Assembly: GCF_000158095.2 (NCBI RefSeq)
Contig: NZ_CM011002.1
Span: 372,001-436,000 of the forward strand
Source of the DNA: Roseibium alexandrii DFL-11
GTDB lineage: Bacteria; Pseudomonadota; Alphaproteobacteria; Rhizobiales; Stappiaceae
Length of the DNA stretch: 64,000 bases
Reading direction: 5' to 3'
Of this stretch, positions 42,609 through 51,963 are shown piece after piece; position 1 is the first letter of the stretch, and each line of letters starts with the position of its first letter. A model generated the notes under the pieces. The model was not told where the DNA came from and did no database searches. It saw only the letters and a list, made by a program, of their open reading frames with translations. The translations under genes and the position numbers were made by a program.

Positions 42609-44834
42609 TCAAGCGCGTTTACGTATAGATTGCAGCCGGTCGGAGTTCAGTGCTTCACTAATGGAGAGGCAGCAGTCCGGAATGTCTTTCGCCGGAAGCG
42701 GGCGGGCGCAGAAATAGCCCTGCAGGCTGTCGCATTCCAAACCCACCGTCAGCAAGTACTCGCCTTCAGTCTCTGCGCCTTCAGCAACGACCCTGAGGCC
42801 AAGGCTTTTGCCCAACCCGACGATGGCTTGATAGAGTTGTTTCTTCTGTGGGTAGAGGTCCGCATCTTGAAGAAATGCGCGATCAATCTTGAGTTCCTGG
42901 AAAGGCAGTTTGTGCAGGTAGCTCAAGGACGAATATCCGGACCCAAAGTCATCCAGTGACAGCAAGACCCCCATGGTTTGAAGTTCAAACAGAAGATCAA
43001 GAACAAGCCGTTCGCTGGTATCGACAAACACGTTCTCGGTGACTTCAAGACACAAAGTGCGCGGGGGAAGCTGATAGCGTTCCAGGACCTTCCGGACATT
43101 GCTCGCAAAGTTCGGTTGCTGAAACTCTATCGGAGACACATTGACCGAGACATGCCCGAACTCGAATCCGGCGGTGAGCCAGTGTGCCGCCTGCCGGCAA
43201 GCTTCATCGAGCACGAAGTGACCAAGATCGATGATCAGGCCGGTCTTTTCTGCAAGTGAAATGAAGTCGCAAGGCGGTATCCAGTTGCCTTGCCCGTCCG
43301 GCCAGCGAATGAGGGCCTCCAAACCGATCAGGTCGCCATTGGCAGGGTTCACTTGGGGCTGATAGTGGAGTTCCAATTGACCTGTAGCGAGCGCCGTTCT
43401 GAGCCGGGTTTCAAGGAGCATTTCGCTTTGAACCCGGTCATTGAGCGGCGCGGAGAAGAACATATGCTGTTGGTGAGCCGCATCTTTGGCTGCCCTTAAA
43501 GCAATCCCAGCCACCCGGTGGGCGGTTTCTACATCGTGGGCATCCTGGGGCAATAGCGCGATGCCAATGAGCGGATCGACCCTGATTTCACCTTCGTCCA
43601 ATTGGAAGGGCACAGACAGGGCGTCAATGATACCGGCTGCAAAGTCAGCAGCTAGATCGCTGCGCTCATCAAGCGGAAGCAGAATACAAAAGTCATCGGC
43701 CGAAATTCTGGAGACCTTTGCGCTTTCTCCCAAAAGGCGGCGGAGGCGGGTGTAGGTTTGCATCAGGACACGGTTACCTGCCTTCTGTCCAAACGTGTCA
43801 TTGATTTTGGCAAAGCCGATAAAGTCCAGCTGAATAAGGGCCGTCTTTTTGTCGTCTAACGCTGCGCGTTCGAGGGCGTCTGCAAGATCTGCAAAGTATT
43901 TCGTGCGGTTGCCGCCTGTTGTAACCGGATCGACATAAGCCAGCTTATGGAGCCGTTCCTGAAGCTCGGTCACTCTGGCCAATCCATGCGCGAGGTCGCC
44001 GATCTCGTCCGGACGGTCCGCGCAAGGGAATGAAGCTTGAGGTTCACCCGAGGCTAGTCTGTGGGCGGCCGCTGCGAGACGGCGCAAAGGCAGCATTTGT
44101 TGGCGCAACAAGATCCCGCCCACCAGCATAACGGCAAAGAGTACCAATGCAGCCGCTGTGAAAAGGCGCGCGCTGAGCCGGTTTTGCGCCACCGTCAGAT
44201 CGTCGGCCCAGCCGACATCGACAGCCGCTGCTCCCTTCAGGGCGCTTTCGCGGTCGACGATCGGCATCAAATAGGCAAGGCGCAGACGTCCTTGAACAGG
44301 GACGTTCCCAATGAATGGAACGCCGTTAACGAGGTTTGAATACGCGGGGTGTCCGGGTTTGATAGAGAACGGTGGTGGCATGCTGCCATCCGGCTTGCGG
44401 AAAGTCGTTGCAATCCGGTCGAACAAACCAGTCTTTTCTGAATAGCTGAAGATATTGGCCGCGCCCTGATTGCTCTTGCCGATCGCCAGTACGAGCTCAT
44501 CAAACAAGTCATTTGGGTGAAGTTCTGAGGAGCCTTCGTAAAGCGCGGTCAAGGTCAAGACTTGCGGCTTGCCGTCCTCGTCGCTGACGGGGTCGACTGC
44601 GCGGTCCGTGCCGTAACGGATCACTGCCGCTGCGGTCTTGGCCGCGCGGTCAATGCGAATGGTCGAATTTTCTTTAGTCGTCCTTGCAATTTCAAAATAG
44701 CTGATACCGGAAACAAGGCCGATGCTGAGTAAGACAGCGACACCAAGTATCAGACTGATCCGGACCACCAACGAGTGAATTCCAAAGCTTGTAATGGCGG
44801 CTATCCTTGTCAAATTCGCGCAGTGCGAGCCCAC
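42609..44834 (-). CDS. GGDEF-EAL protein with degenerate GGDEF (probable c-di-GMP phosphodiesterase)
   Basis: A 741-residue membrane protein. TM1 lies near residues 24-46, a periplasmic sensor region between about 50 and 220, TM2 near 228-246 and a HAMP-like segment with LRRLAAAAHRLASGEP. The GGDEF domain has RISADDFCILLP, so the GGDEF motif is SADDF and is unlikely to synthesise c-di-GMP. The EAL domain keeps LEALIRW, VTENVF, LDDFGSGYSSLSYL and KIDRAF, consistent with hydrolase activity. The GTG start at 44834 is uncertain. It lies convergent with the binding protein gene. Confidence 0.9.
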   Translation of the reverse strand: MGSHCANLTRIAAITSFGIHSLVVRISLILGVAVLLSIGLVSGISYFEIARTTKENSTIRIDRAAKTAAAVIRYGTDRAVDPVSDEDGKPQVLTLTALYEGSSELHPNDLFDELVLAIGKSNQGAANIFSYSEKTGLFDRIATTFRKPDGSMPPPFSIKPGHPAYSNLVNGVPFIGNVPVQGRLRLAYLMPIVDRESALKGAAAVDVGWADDLTVAQNRLSARLFTAAALVLFAVMLVGGILLRQQMLPLRRLAAAAHRLASGEPQASFPCADRPDEIGDLAHGLARVTELQERLHKLAYVDPVTTGGNRTKYFADLADALERAALDDKKTALIQLDFIGFAKINDTFGQKAGNRVLMQTYTRLRRLLGESAKVSRISADDFCILLPLDERSDLAADFAAGIIDALSVPFQLDEGEIRVDPLIGIALLPQDAHDVETAHRVAGIALRAAKDAAHQQHMFFSAPLNDRVQSEMLLETRLRTALATGQLELHYQPQVNPANGDLIGLEALIRWPDGQGNWIPPCDFISLAEKTGLIIDLGHFVLDEACRQAAHWLTAGFEFGHVSVNVSPIEFQQPNFASNVRKVLERYQLPPRTLCLEVTENVFVDTSERLVLDLLFELQTMGVLLSLDDFGSGYSSLSYLHKLPFQELKIDRAFLQDADLYPQKKQLYQAIVGLGKSLGLRVVAEGAETEGEYLLTVGLECDSLQGYFCARPLPAKDIPDCCLSISEALNSDRLQSIRKRA

Positions 44835-45030
44835 GACACAGATACCCTCGAAGGTTACCGGGCAATTGCTACAGAAATCTGAATCAATTGGTCCAATTTT
44901 AAACTAAGCATTGTAGGTATCAGAGAACCCTAGTGAATTACGTGATGTGATCCCGACGTAGGAGAGAACATCCGGGGGAAGTGAGCTGCAAAGCATTGGA
45001 AATCGTCCGGAAAAACGTTAGGACGTTGAA

Positions 45031-46527
45031 TTGTGTGTCTCTGCGGAGCGCGCGCGATATGGGCATTGGGGTGCGTTCCGCTTGATTTCACTCAGACCAG
45101 TTTTGAACGTTCTTGGGTTTTTGTATGTAGGTCTTGCGACCGCCATGCTCGTCCCAGCGATCATCGACGTCGCGCAGAAGAATGCCGATTGGCAAGCGTT
45201 CGTCTTTTCTGCCTTGCTGACCGGTATGTTCGGCATGCTGTTGTCGCTGTCCATGGGCGGATCGCTTAAGGAAGGTCTCGACACACGGCAGACCTTCATT
45301 TTGACGACGCTTGCCTGGGCAACACTACCGGCATTTGGAGCGTTGCCCTTCCTTTGGCTCGGGATCGGCTATGCAGACGCCGTGTTTGAGGCAGTCTCAG
45401 GATTTACCACGACTGGCTCCACTGTTTTGACTGGCCTGGATGGTTTGCCGCCAGGGTTGCTCGTCTGGCGGTCGATCATGCAATGGATGGGCGGCGTTGG
45501 CATTATCGTTATGGCCATCGTGTTGCTGCCGTTCCTGCGCATTGGCGGGATGCAACTCTTTCAAAGTGAGAGCTCTGACCGGTCAGAAAAGATCGTCAGC
45601 CGGTCCGTGGAGCTTATCCGGCTGTTGGGGCTCGCCTACCTGTTTCTAACCGTTCTGTGTATCGCCGCGTATCTGGCAACAGGCATGGGGCTCTTCGATG
45701 CCTTCAACCACGCTCTGACGACGATCGCGACGGGGGGGTACTCGACCCACGACCTGTCGTTCGGGTATTTCCAGAACCATTCGTCTGCCTGGGTCGCCAT
45801 CGTCTTCATGATCATTGGCGCGATGCCGTTTGTGCTGATCATTCAGGCGCTCCGGGGGCAACCGCTTCTTTTGTGGCGGGATCCGCAGGTCCGCGTGCTG
45901 CTCGGATTTCTCGCGATCGTTTCCCTGGCCCTCACGGTTCATCTTGGCGTCAAGATGGACTTTGATTTCGACGAGGCCCTGGTCAAGGCAACCTTCACGG
46001 TGGTTTCCATTGTGACCGGAACCGGCTACGCACTGGGCGATTTCGAACAATGGGGTGCTCCGGTTGTCGGAACCTGCTTCCTGCTGATGTTTGTTGGCGG
46101 ATGTACCGGGTCGACGACCGGCGGCATCAAGATTTTCCGGTTTCTGGTGTTTTTCGGCACGGTTCGCGCCCACTTGCGCCGGATGGTTCGGCCGCACCGG
46201 ATCATGTCGGAAGAATATGCAGGCACGCGGCTGACCCCGGAATTGTCCTTCTCGGTCTTGGCGTTTCTGGTGGTCTACCTGGGATCTGTCGGTGTGATCA
46301 CCGTTGCCTTGTCCTTCTTCGATCTTGACTTGGTGACCGCGATCTCGGCGGCGGCTACGTCTGTTGGAAACGTTGGTCCGGGGCTCGGACCGATGATCGG
46401 ACCGGCAGGGCATTTCGCGCCATTGCCGGACGGGGCCAAGTGGCTCCTGTCCTTTGCCATGCTTGTCGGCCGTTTGGAGCTGTTCACGGTTTTGGTTCTG
46501 CTCGACCCGGATTTCTGGTCGAAGTAA
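45031..46527 (+). CDS. trkH: TrkH family potassium uptake protein
   Basis: A ~480-498-residue membrane K+ channel subunit with four pore loops. Selectivity-filter segments: SGFTTTGSTVL, HALTTIATGGYST, SIVTGTGYALGD and ATSVGNVGPGLGP. It works with the cytosolic TrkA, which is not in the window. The longest frame starts at TTG 45031 with AGGAC upstream; TTG 45082 (ISLRPVLNVLGF) is where family similarity appears to begin. Confidence 0.94.
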   Translation: MCVSAERARYGHWGAFRLISLRPVLNVLGFLYVGLATAMLVPAIIDVAQKNADWQAFVFSALLTGMFGMLLSLSMGGSLKEGLDTRQTFILTTLAWATLPAFGALPFLWLGIGYADAVFEAVSGFTTTGSTVLTGLDGLPPGLLVWRSIMQWMGGVGIIVMAIVLLPFLRIGGMQLFQSESSDRSEKIVSRSVELIRLLGLAYLFLTVLCIAAYLATGMGLFDAFNHALTTIATGGYSTHDLSFGYFQNHSSAWVAIVFMIIGAMPFVLIIQALRGQPLLLWRDPQVRVLLGFLAIVSLALTVHLGVKMDFDFDEALVKATFTVVSIVTGTGYALGDFEQWGAPVVGTCFLLMFVGGCTGSTTGGIKIFRFLVFFGTVRAHLRRMVRPHRIMSEEYAGTRLTPELSFSVLAFLVVYLGSVGVITVALSFFDLDLVTAISAAATSVGNVGPGLGPMIGPAGHFAPLPDGAKWLLSFAMLVGRLELFTVLVLLDPDFWSK

Positions 46528-46568
46528 GCCACTCTGCTCGTCTGCGTATCACTTCGGGAACTTATTTC

Positions 46569-47273
46569 ATGCAGTTTTCTGTCCCCCTTGCCATCGGGCG
46601 CCTCGTCAAGCGCTATAAGCGGTTTCTGGCGGATGTCGTTCTGGATGATAGTGGCGAAGAGATTACGGCCCACTGCGCCAATCCGGGGTCTATGCTGGGC
46701 CTGAAGGAGCCTGGATCCCGGGTTTGGTTGTCACTGTCTGACAATCCGAAGCGGAAACTCAAATACTCCTGGGAAGTGATAGAAGCCGACGGCGCGTTGG
46801 TTGGCATTAACACCGCCCATCCGAACAAGCTGGTAGAAGAAGCTTTGGTGGCGGGCCGTATCCTGGAGCTCAAGGAATTTGAGACACTGCGGCGGGAAGT
46901 GAAATACGGCAAAAACTCCCGGATCGACATTCTTCTGGAGAAGGCGGATGGCTCAAAGATTTACGTTGAAGTGAAGAACGTGCACCTGATGCGGGAACCC
47001 GGTTTAGCCGAATTTCCGGACAGCGTGACAGCCCGCGGTGCGAAGCATCTGGTTGAACTCGGAGATATGGTTGCGGAAGGTCACCGGGCGGCGATGGTGT
47101 TTCTGATTCAGCGCCCTGACTGCGACAGGCTTTCCCTCGCCTCTGACATTGATCCAAACTATGCCGCGGCTTTCAAAACGGCCAAGGCCGCGGGTGTTGA
47201 AGCCTATGCCATCGGCTGCGATGTCCGCCTTGACGGGATAGATGCCGTAAAGGATGTCGCGATCAACGATTGA
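46569..47273 (+). CDS. sfsA: DNA/RNA nuclease SfsA
   Basis: A 234-residue protein of the SfsA family, a putative nuclease with a PD-(D/E)XK-like fold, first described as a sugar fermentation stimulation factor. Motifs: RYKRFLADVVLDDSGEEITA, CANPGSMLGLKEPGSRVWLS, RIDILLEKADGSKIYVEVKN (catalytic D/E/K) and FPDSVTARGAKHL. ATG 46569 starts the family sequence; the longer frame overlaps trkH and is not used. Confidence 0.96.
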   Translation: MQFSVPLAIGRLVKRYKRFLADVVLDDSGEEITAHCANPGSMLGLKEPGSRVWLSLSDNPKRKLKYSWEVIEADGALVGINTAHPNKLVEEALVAGRILELKEFETLRREVKYGKNSRIDILLEKADGSKIYVEVKNVHLMREPGLAEFPDSVTARGAKHLVELGDMVAEGHRAAMVFLIQRPDCDRLSLASDIDPNYAAAFKTAKAAGVEAYAIGCDVRLDGIDAVKDVAIND

Positions 47274-47294
47274 TCGAGACTCTCCGTCTGGGCC

Positions 47295-47954
47295 TTAAAC
47301 CTGATAGACTGTAATTGGAGTTCCCTCCGGCACGCGATTATAAAGGTCAATCACGTCCTGCTGAAGCATACGGACGCAGCCGGAAGAGGCGGCTTTGCCG
47401 ATCGACCAGGTTTCTGATGTGCCGTGGATCCGGTAAAGCGTGTCCTTGTTACCCTCAAATATGTAAAGCGCCCGCGCGCCAAGGGGATTGTCCAGCCCTG
47501 GGTCCATGCCGTTCTTGTATTTGGCAAGTTTCGGCTGGCGTTTGATCATGTCGGTTGGCGGGGTCCAGGTCGGCCAGGCTTTTTTTCGGGCGATCCGCGC
47601 CCGTCCGCCCCAGGCGAAGCCGTCACGCCCGATGCCGACGCCATAACGCATTGCCTTGCCATCTCCCATTGCCAGGTACAAGAAGCGCTCATGGGTCTCC
47701 ACGACGATGGAACCGGGTTGGGCGGAGGAGTTGTAGTCAACGACCTGACGGTAAAACTTCGGATCGATCTTGGAAATATCGACTGCCGGAACAGGAAAAC
47801 GCTCCTGCGGTCTGGCCGCATACATTTGCACATAATCTGTCGAGACCGGCTTGGTCAGGCTCGGTTTGGGCGGCAGTTTGGCGGTCGTGTTGCCCGAACA
47901 GCCAGTTGCGATAGCCGCTGCCGCCGAAATCAAGAATGTGCGTCTGTCCAGCAT
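47295..47954 (-). CDS. L,D-transpeptidase with Tat-type lipoprotein signal
   Basis: A 219-residue YkuD-domain enzyme. The N-terminus MLDRRTFLISAAAAIATGC combines a twin-arginine motif with a lipobox (Cys19), suggesting export by Tat and lipidation. The catalytic region has IHGTSETWSIGKAASSGCVR with Cys in SSGCVRM. Substrate: murein stem peptides in the periplasm. It differs from the Sec-type paralogue at 21.7 kb. It converges on sfsA. Confidence 0.93.
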   Translation of the reverse strand: MLDRRTFLISAAAAIATGCSGNTTAKLPPKPSLTKPVSTDYVQMYAARPQERFPVPAVDISKIDPKFYRQVVDYNSSAQPGSIVVETHERFLYLAMGDGKAMRYGVGIGRDGFAWGGRARIARKKAWPTWTPPTDMIKRQPKLAKYKNGMDPGLDNPLGARALYIFEGNKDTLYRIHGTSETWSIGKAASSGCVRMLQQDVIDLYNRVPEGTPITVYQV

Positions 47955-48009
47955 GCCGGATCCTGTACCGCCCTTGCGAGAATCATCGTGAGGCTTCCAA
48001 AAACATAAA

Positions 48010-48040
48010 CGGCCGGTTGAACCTCTCGGTCAACCAGCCG
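48010..48040 (-). terminator. Intrinsic terminator of gpt
   Basis: An 11-bp stem with one mismatch (CGGCCGGTTGA against TCAACCAGCCG) is followed on the minus strand by GTTTATGTTTTTGG. It lies 51 bases after the gpt stop. Confidence 0.75.
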
Positions 48041-48090
48041 TCGAATGGAACTCAGGTTAATCCGCGTATTGTGATGCGCGCAGCCCGAAA

Positions 48091-48600
48091 TTAGCCCGCT
48101 GTATCTTTTGAGAGCGGCGGCTGGAATTGCCAGCCCATGTCCCACGGGAAGTAGATCCAGGTGTCTTGCGACACTTCTGTGATAAATGTGTCGACCATCG
48201 GAACACCGACCGGCTTTGCATAGACGGTTGCAAAATGTGCCTTTGGCAGCATTTCGCGGACGACTTTCATGGTTTTCCCGGTGTCGACCAGATCGTCGAT
48301 CACGAGGACGCCGCTGCCTTCGCCGTCGTCCAGGTCGATGACCTTCGGATCAACCGGCTTGATGACATCCAGACGGCCCTGGCTGTCATAGTCGTGATAA
48401 GAGGCGATGCAGACAGTCTCGATGGTGCGGATGCCAAGTTCGCGCGCCACGATCCCGGCCGGGACCAATCCACCGCGGGTGATGCAGACGATTGCTTTCC
48501 ATTCACCCACGCTTGAAAGGCGCCAGGCGAGGGCCCGCGAGTCCCGGTGGAACATGTCCCAGGATACGGGGAAGGCTTTGTCTTGTGCAGGGTTTTCCAT
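48091..48600 (-). CDS. gpt: Xanthine phosphoribosyltransferase
   Basis: A 169-residue purine salvage enzyme that joins xanthine or guanine with PRPP. The PRPP loop [15 protein letters not shown] is intact, with [18 protein letters not shown] upstream and a C-terminal DTWIYFPWD typical of Gpt. Length equals the family norm. It lies 15 bases from the CinA-like gene in the same direction, so they may be one operon. Confidence 0.95.
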   Translation of the reverse strand: MENPAQDKAFPVSWDMFHRDSRALAWRLSSVGEWKAIVCITRGGLVPAGIVARELGIRTIETVCIASYHDYDSQGRLDVIKPVDPKVIDLDDGEGSGVLVIDDLVDTGKTMKVVREMLPKAHFATVYAKPVGVPMVDTFITEVSQDTWIYFPWDMGWQFQPPLSKDTAG

Positions 48601-48615
48601 TTCTTTTCCTTCAAG

Positions 48616-49359
48616 TCACCCAGAGAGATCATCAACAGCGCGCGCCACATCCTGTGCTGCAGCTGCGAGAATGGTTTCGTCTCTGGACCGAATAACGATC
48701 TGTGTGGTGAATTTTCCGTCCGTTGCTTTCGGATAGGACCCAATCAGAGTTTCAGGATGCGCGTCCTGGATGGCGGCCAGGCGTTCGGCAATCCGGCTCT
48801 CCGGCATGTTTGCCGCAACCGTTTCAGACAACATCTTCTTGCCCGTTTGCAGCGTCGGTGCGACCGCATCCATCATGGCTTGCATGATCGCGGGAACACC
48901 GGCCATGACATGGACGTTGCCAATCCGAAATCCGGGAGCCTTGGACACCTTGTTTTCAATGAGATCCGCGCCTTCCGGGATCCGCGCCATGCGCTGGCGG
49001 GCAGGGGTGAACTGACCCGGCGGATAGTGCTTTTCCATGATCGCAACGGCTCGGGGATCAAGATTCAGCGGCACGTCGAACGCAGCAGCAACGGCCTCGG
49101 CGGTGATGTCATCATGGGTTGGCCCGATGCCACCTGAGGTGAAGACATAGGTGTATTTCGTCCGGAGGGCATTCACAGCGCCGACGATCTCAGCCTGAAC
49201 ATCCGGCACGATCCGAACTTCGCTAAGGTCGATGCCAAGAGCGGTCAGATAGTCAGCGAGAAAGCCGATATTCTTGTCTTTGGTGCGTCCGGACAGGATT
49301 TCATCGCCGATGACAAGAAATGCAGCGGTTACAATGTCATCGGCCTTATCAGCTGTCAT
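48616..49359 (-). CDS. MoaB/CinA-N-type competence/damage-inducible domain protein
   Basis: A 247-residue cytosolic protein with the MoaB/MogA-like fold found at the N-terminus of CinA. Motifs: AAFLVIGDEILSGRTKDKN, VFTSGGIGPTHDDITAEAVA and GFRIGNVHVMAGVPAIMQAM. The C-terminal PncC domain of full CinA is absent, which is common for this subfamily. ATG 49359 has GGGAGCG upstream. Its substrate (a molybdopterin-like or nicotinamide compound) is unknown. Confidence 0.9.
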   Translation of the reverse strand: MTADKADDIVTAAFLVIGDEILSGRTKDKNIGFLADYLTALGIDLSEVRIVPDVQAEIVGAVNALRTKYTYVFTSGGIGPTHDDITAEAVAAAFDVPLNLDPRAVAIMEKHYPPGQFTPARQRMARIPEGADLIENKVSKAPGFRIGNVHVMAGVPAIMQAMMDAVAPTLQTGKKMLSETVAANMPESRIAERLAAIQDAHPETLIGSYPKATDGKFTTQIVIRSRDETILAAAAQDVARAVDDLSG

Positions 49360-49468
49360 GTCAGCGCTCCCTCGATCCGGATGCTTGGCTTTATCGCAGC
49401 TTGCGGTCCGGCTCAACCTTTTGCGTCAGAAACTTAGAGCGTTTCATGATTAAGACGGCGGAAGACGG

Positions 49469-50683
49469 TCAGGAAGGCAATGCTTGGTTGGGTTTCCAGC
49501 CGTAAACATAGTCAAAGCGGGCAGCAAGGCTCTCCGGTTTTGAAAACTTCATCACCATGTCGCGGGCTGTGGCTGGAAGACCCGACATGTGAAACGTCTT
49601 TGCGTTTTTGAAGCCGGTTTCCTGAATGCGTTCCGCGCGCGGTTTGCGGGTCCGCTCATAGGCTCTCAGAGCCGCTGCGGTGTTTTCTGTTTCAACCGGG
49701 AAATGGTTCGCAAGCTCGGCGGCATCTTCGATCGCCATAGCCGCGCCCTGCGCCATATAAGGAAGCATTGCATGGGCAGCGTCGCCGAGAAGGGCGATCT
49801 GACCATGGGTCCAGGGGCCGTCGGCTTTGACCGTGCACAAGGCCCACTTCAACCAGCGTTCCGGCCCATTCAGCAGATTGCGGATGTCCGTAGGCCAGTC
49901 CTTGAAACGGTGCAGGAGTTCGTCCTTGCCGGCTGGCGCCGACCATGTTTCGTCCTGCCAGTCTTCTGTTGCCAGCGCGACGATGTTCAGTTGCTCACCG
50001 CTGCGGATCGGGTAGTGGACCAGATGGCTGTCCTTGTGCAGCCACAGCCCGGAATCCTTGCGCCACTGGGCAGGGACTTTGTCGATCGGCAGCGTCGACC
50101 TGTAAGCGACCTGACCGCTGAAGCGTGCGTTTTTGTGGTTCGGGATCAATCGGCGAACCGTTGACCAAACACCGTCTGCACCGATGAGGGCCTTGCAGTT
50201 GAGCGTCCCGGTGGTTTCGCCGGTTTGATATGTGCACACCAGATTGCCGGCATCGCCCGTTTTGGCATCGGTGAGGGCGGTCCCGAGCATCAACGTTATA
50301 CCGTCGGTCGCCTCGACCTTTTTCAAAAGCGTGCCCTGAAGATCCGCCCGGTGGATCACAATGAAGGGCTGGCCATGCCGTTCGAGCAAATAAGACCCGA
50401 GCCAGACCTTGGAAATCTGATCTCCGGTCTTGCCGGACCAGACCCGAAGATTGTCCGGCTGATGGCCAAGCGCTTTAAGGTCCTGAAGCAGTCCAAAACC
50501 GTCGAGAACCGAACACGCGTTGGGGGAGAGCTGCAGGCCTGCTCCCACTTCTGACAGAGCCTTGGCCTTGTCTATGAGCACGATCTCATGACCTGCCCGG
50601 CGCAAGGTCAAAGCGGCGGTCAAACCGCCGATGCCTGCTCCGGCGATGACGATCGGGGCGGGGTGTGTGCCGGTCTCGCTCAT
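49469..50683 (-). CDS. FAD-dependent monooxygenase (salicylate hydroxylase-like)
   Basis: A 404-residue class A flavoprotein monooxygenase. FAD Rossmann motif IAGAGIGGLTAALTLRRAGH near residue 13, DG motif ALIGADGVWSTVRRLI, and the second FAD motif LLGDAAHAMLPYMAQGAAMA. These enzymes hydroxylate aromatic substrates with NAD(P)H. The substrate is not evident; no ring-cleavage genes adjoin it. It is 25 bases from the zinc-finger gene, in the same direction. Confidence 0.93.
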   Translation of the reverse strand: MSETGTHPAPIVIAGAGIGGLTAALTLRRAGHEIVLIDKAKALSEVGAGLQLSPNACSVLDGFGLLQDLKALGHQPDNLRVWSGKTGDQISKVWLGSYLLERHGQPFIVIHRADLQGTLLKKVEATDGITLMLGTALTDAKTGDAGNLVCTYQTGETTGTLNCKALIGADGVWSTVRRLIPNHKNARFSGQVAYRSTLPIDKVPAQWRKDSGLWLHKDSHLVHYPIRSGEQLNIVALATEDWQDETWSAPAGKDELLHRFKDWPTDIRNLLNGPERWLKWALCTVKADGPWTHGQIALLGDAAHAMLPYMAQGAAMAIEDAAELANHFPVETENTAAALRAYERTRKPRAERIQETGFKNAKTFHMSGLPATARDMVMKFSKPESLAARFDYVYGWKPNQALPS

Positions 50684-50708
50684 GACAGCTCTGGTCTATC
50701 AGGCAGTT

Positions 50709-50954
50709 TCACGCAGCTTCCGGCACCCAGGTGCAGTCGGAAGGTGACGATTCGTTCGGAGCCAGTGTGGCGTCGTACTTGTAAAGCGTTGAGCAATAGG
50801 GGCAGACGACTTCTTTTTCGCTGCCCATGTCGAGGAAGACATGCGGGTGATCGAACGGCGGATGCGCGCCGATGCACATGAATTCCTTTGCGCCGATCGC
50901 GATGGAATCGTGGCCGCTGGTGTTCTGAAAATGCGGGACGACCTGATCTGCCAT
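50709..50954 (-). CDS. CHCC-type zinc-finger protein
   Basis: An 81-residue protein with a zf-CHCC (NDUFS6-like) domain: zinc ligands Cys27 (FMCIG), His36 (FDHPHVFLDM), Cys51 and Cys54 (CPYCSTLYKY). The mitochondrial NDUFS6 subunit of complex I uses this fold, and small alphaproteobacterial homologues are its likely relatives. ATG 50954 is preferred. It lies upstream of the monooxygenase gene in the same direction, but a functional link is not implied. Confidence 0.9.
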   Translation of the reverse strand: MADQVVPHFQNTSGHDSIAIGAKEFMCIGAHPPFDHPHVFLDMGSEKEVVCPYCSTLYKYDATLAPNESSPSDCTWVPEAA

Positions 50955-51163
50955 GATCACTTCCTCAATTCTTGTGGCGGTTGCGCCAAGCTCTTTTGGC
51001 CGGACCATACCGATTTGATGCCCGGTTGAACAGGGGCAACCTTGCCGCGGTCACCAACCAACTTGTGGCTACCACCCCAGTGGAATTCCGGCTTTGCCAA
51101 TTGAGATCATTCTCAGTACAGTGATTGAAATTTGGGTTTTACGTTTACGTAAGAGGAAGTTTT

Positions 51164-51919
51164 ATGCCGGTCTTTGAGCAGGATGGTGTTCAGATTGCCT
51201 ATCTGGATGAAGGTGAGGGGGATCCGATCCTGTTGATCCACGGCTTTGCCTCCAACAAGGCGGTCAACTGGCAGAACACGGGCTGGGTTGATCTTTTCGT
51301 AAAGGAAGGCCGCCGCGTAATCGCGCTCGACAACCGGGGCCATGGAGACAGTCAAAAATTCCACGACCCGGAGGCCTACGGTGCTCCGATCATGGCGGAA
51401 GACGCCCGGAAACTGCTCGACCATCTTGGGATAGAGCAGACCGATGTCATAGGCTATTCGATGGGCGCGCGTATCAGTGCGTTTTTGACCCTTAGCCATC
51501 CACAGCGGGTCAAGCGGGCCATCTTCAGCGGGCTTGGCTACGGCATGATCGAAGGGGTGGGGGACCCGGAGCCGATTGCCGCCGCGCTTGAGGCCGACCG
51601 CCTGCAGGACGTCACGGACCGGACGGGCCGGGCGTTTCGTGCGTTCGCCGAACAGACCAAATCCGACCGGCTGGCCCTTGCTGCCTGCATGCGCTCATCG
51701 CGTCAGAAGATCAGCGAAGAAGATATTGCGCGCATCGAGCGGCCGGTTCTGGTGGCAGTTGGAACCCGCGATGACATTGCCGGGTCCCCGCACAAATTGG
51801 CGGCCTTGATGCAGCATGCAGACGTGCTTGAGATCCCAGGGCGGGATCACATGGTGGCCGTCGGAGACAAGGTTCACAAGCAAGGGGTTCTGGCGTTTTT
51901 GAACAACGTCGACGCTTGA
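51164..51919 (+). CDS. Alpha/beta hydrolase 1
   Basis: A 251-residue alpha/beta hydrolase. HG oxyanion motif ILLIHGFASNKAVNW, nucleophile Ser in VIGYSMGARIS, Asp in VAVGTRDDIAG and His in IPGRDHMVAV complete the triad. AAGAGGAAG precedes ATG 51164. Its stop lies 45 bases before the next hydrolase gene, which has its own strong ribosome site, so the two are probably co-transcribed. Substrate unknown. Confidence 0.93.
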   Translation: MPVFEQDGVQIAYLDEGEGDPILLIHGFASNKAVNWQNTGWVDLFVKEGRRVIALDNRGHGDSQKFHDPEAYGAPIMAEDARKLLDHLGIEQTDVIGYSMGARISAFLTLSHPQRVKRAIFSGLGYGMIEGVGDPEPIAAALEADRLQDVTDRTGRAFRAFAEQTKSDRLALAACMRSSRQKISEEDIARIERPVLVAVGTRDDIAGSPHKLAALMQHADVLEIPGRDHMVAVGDKVHKQGVLAFLNNVDA

Positions 51920-51963
51920 CCGGCGGTTTTACGCCAGCTTGTGCGCGCAAATTGGGAGGAGAC

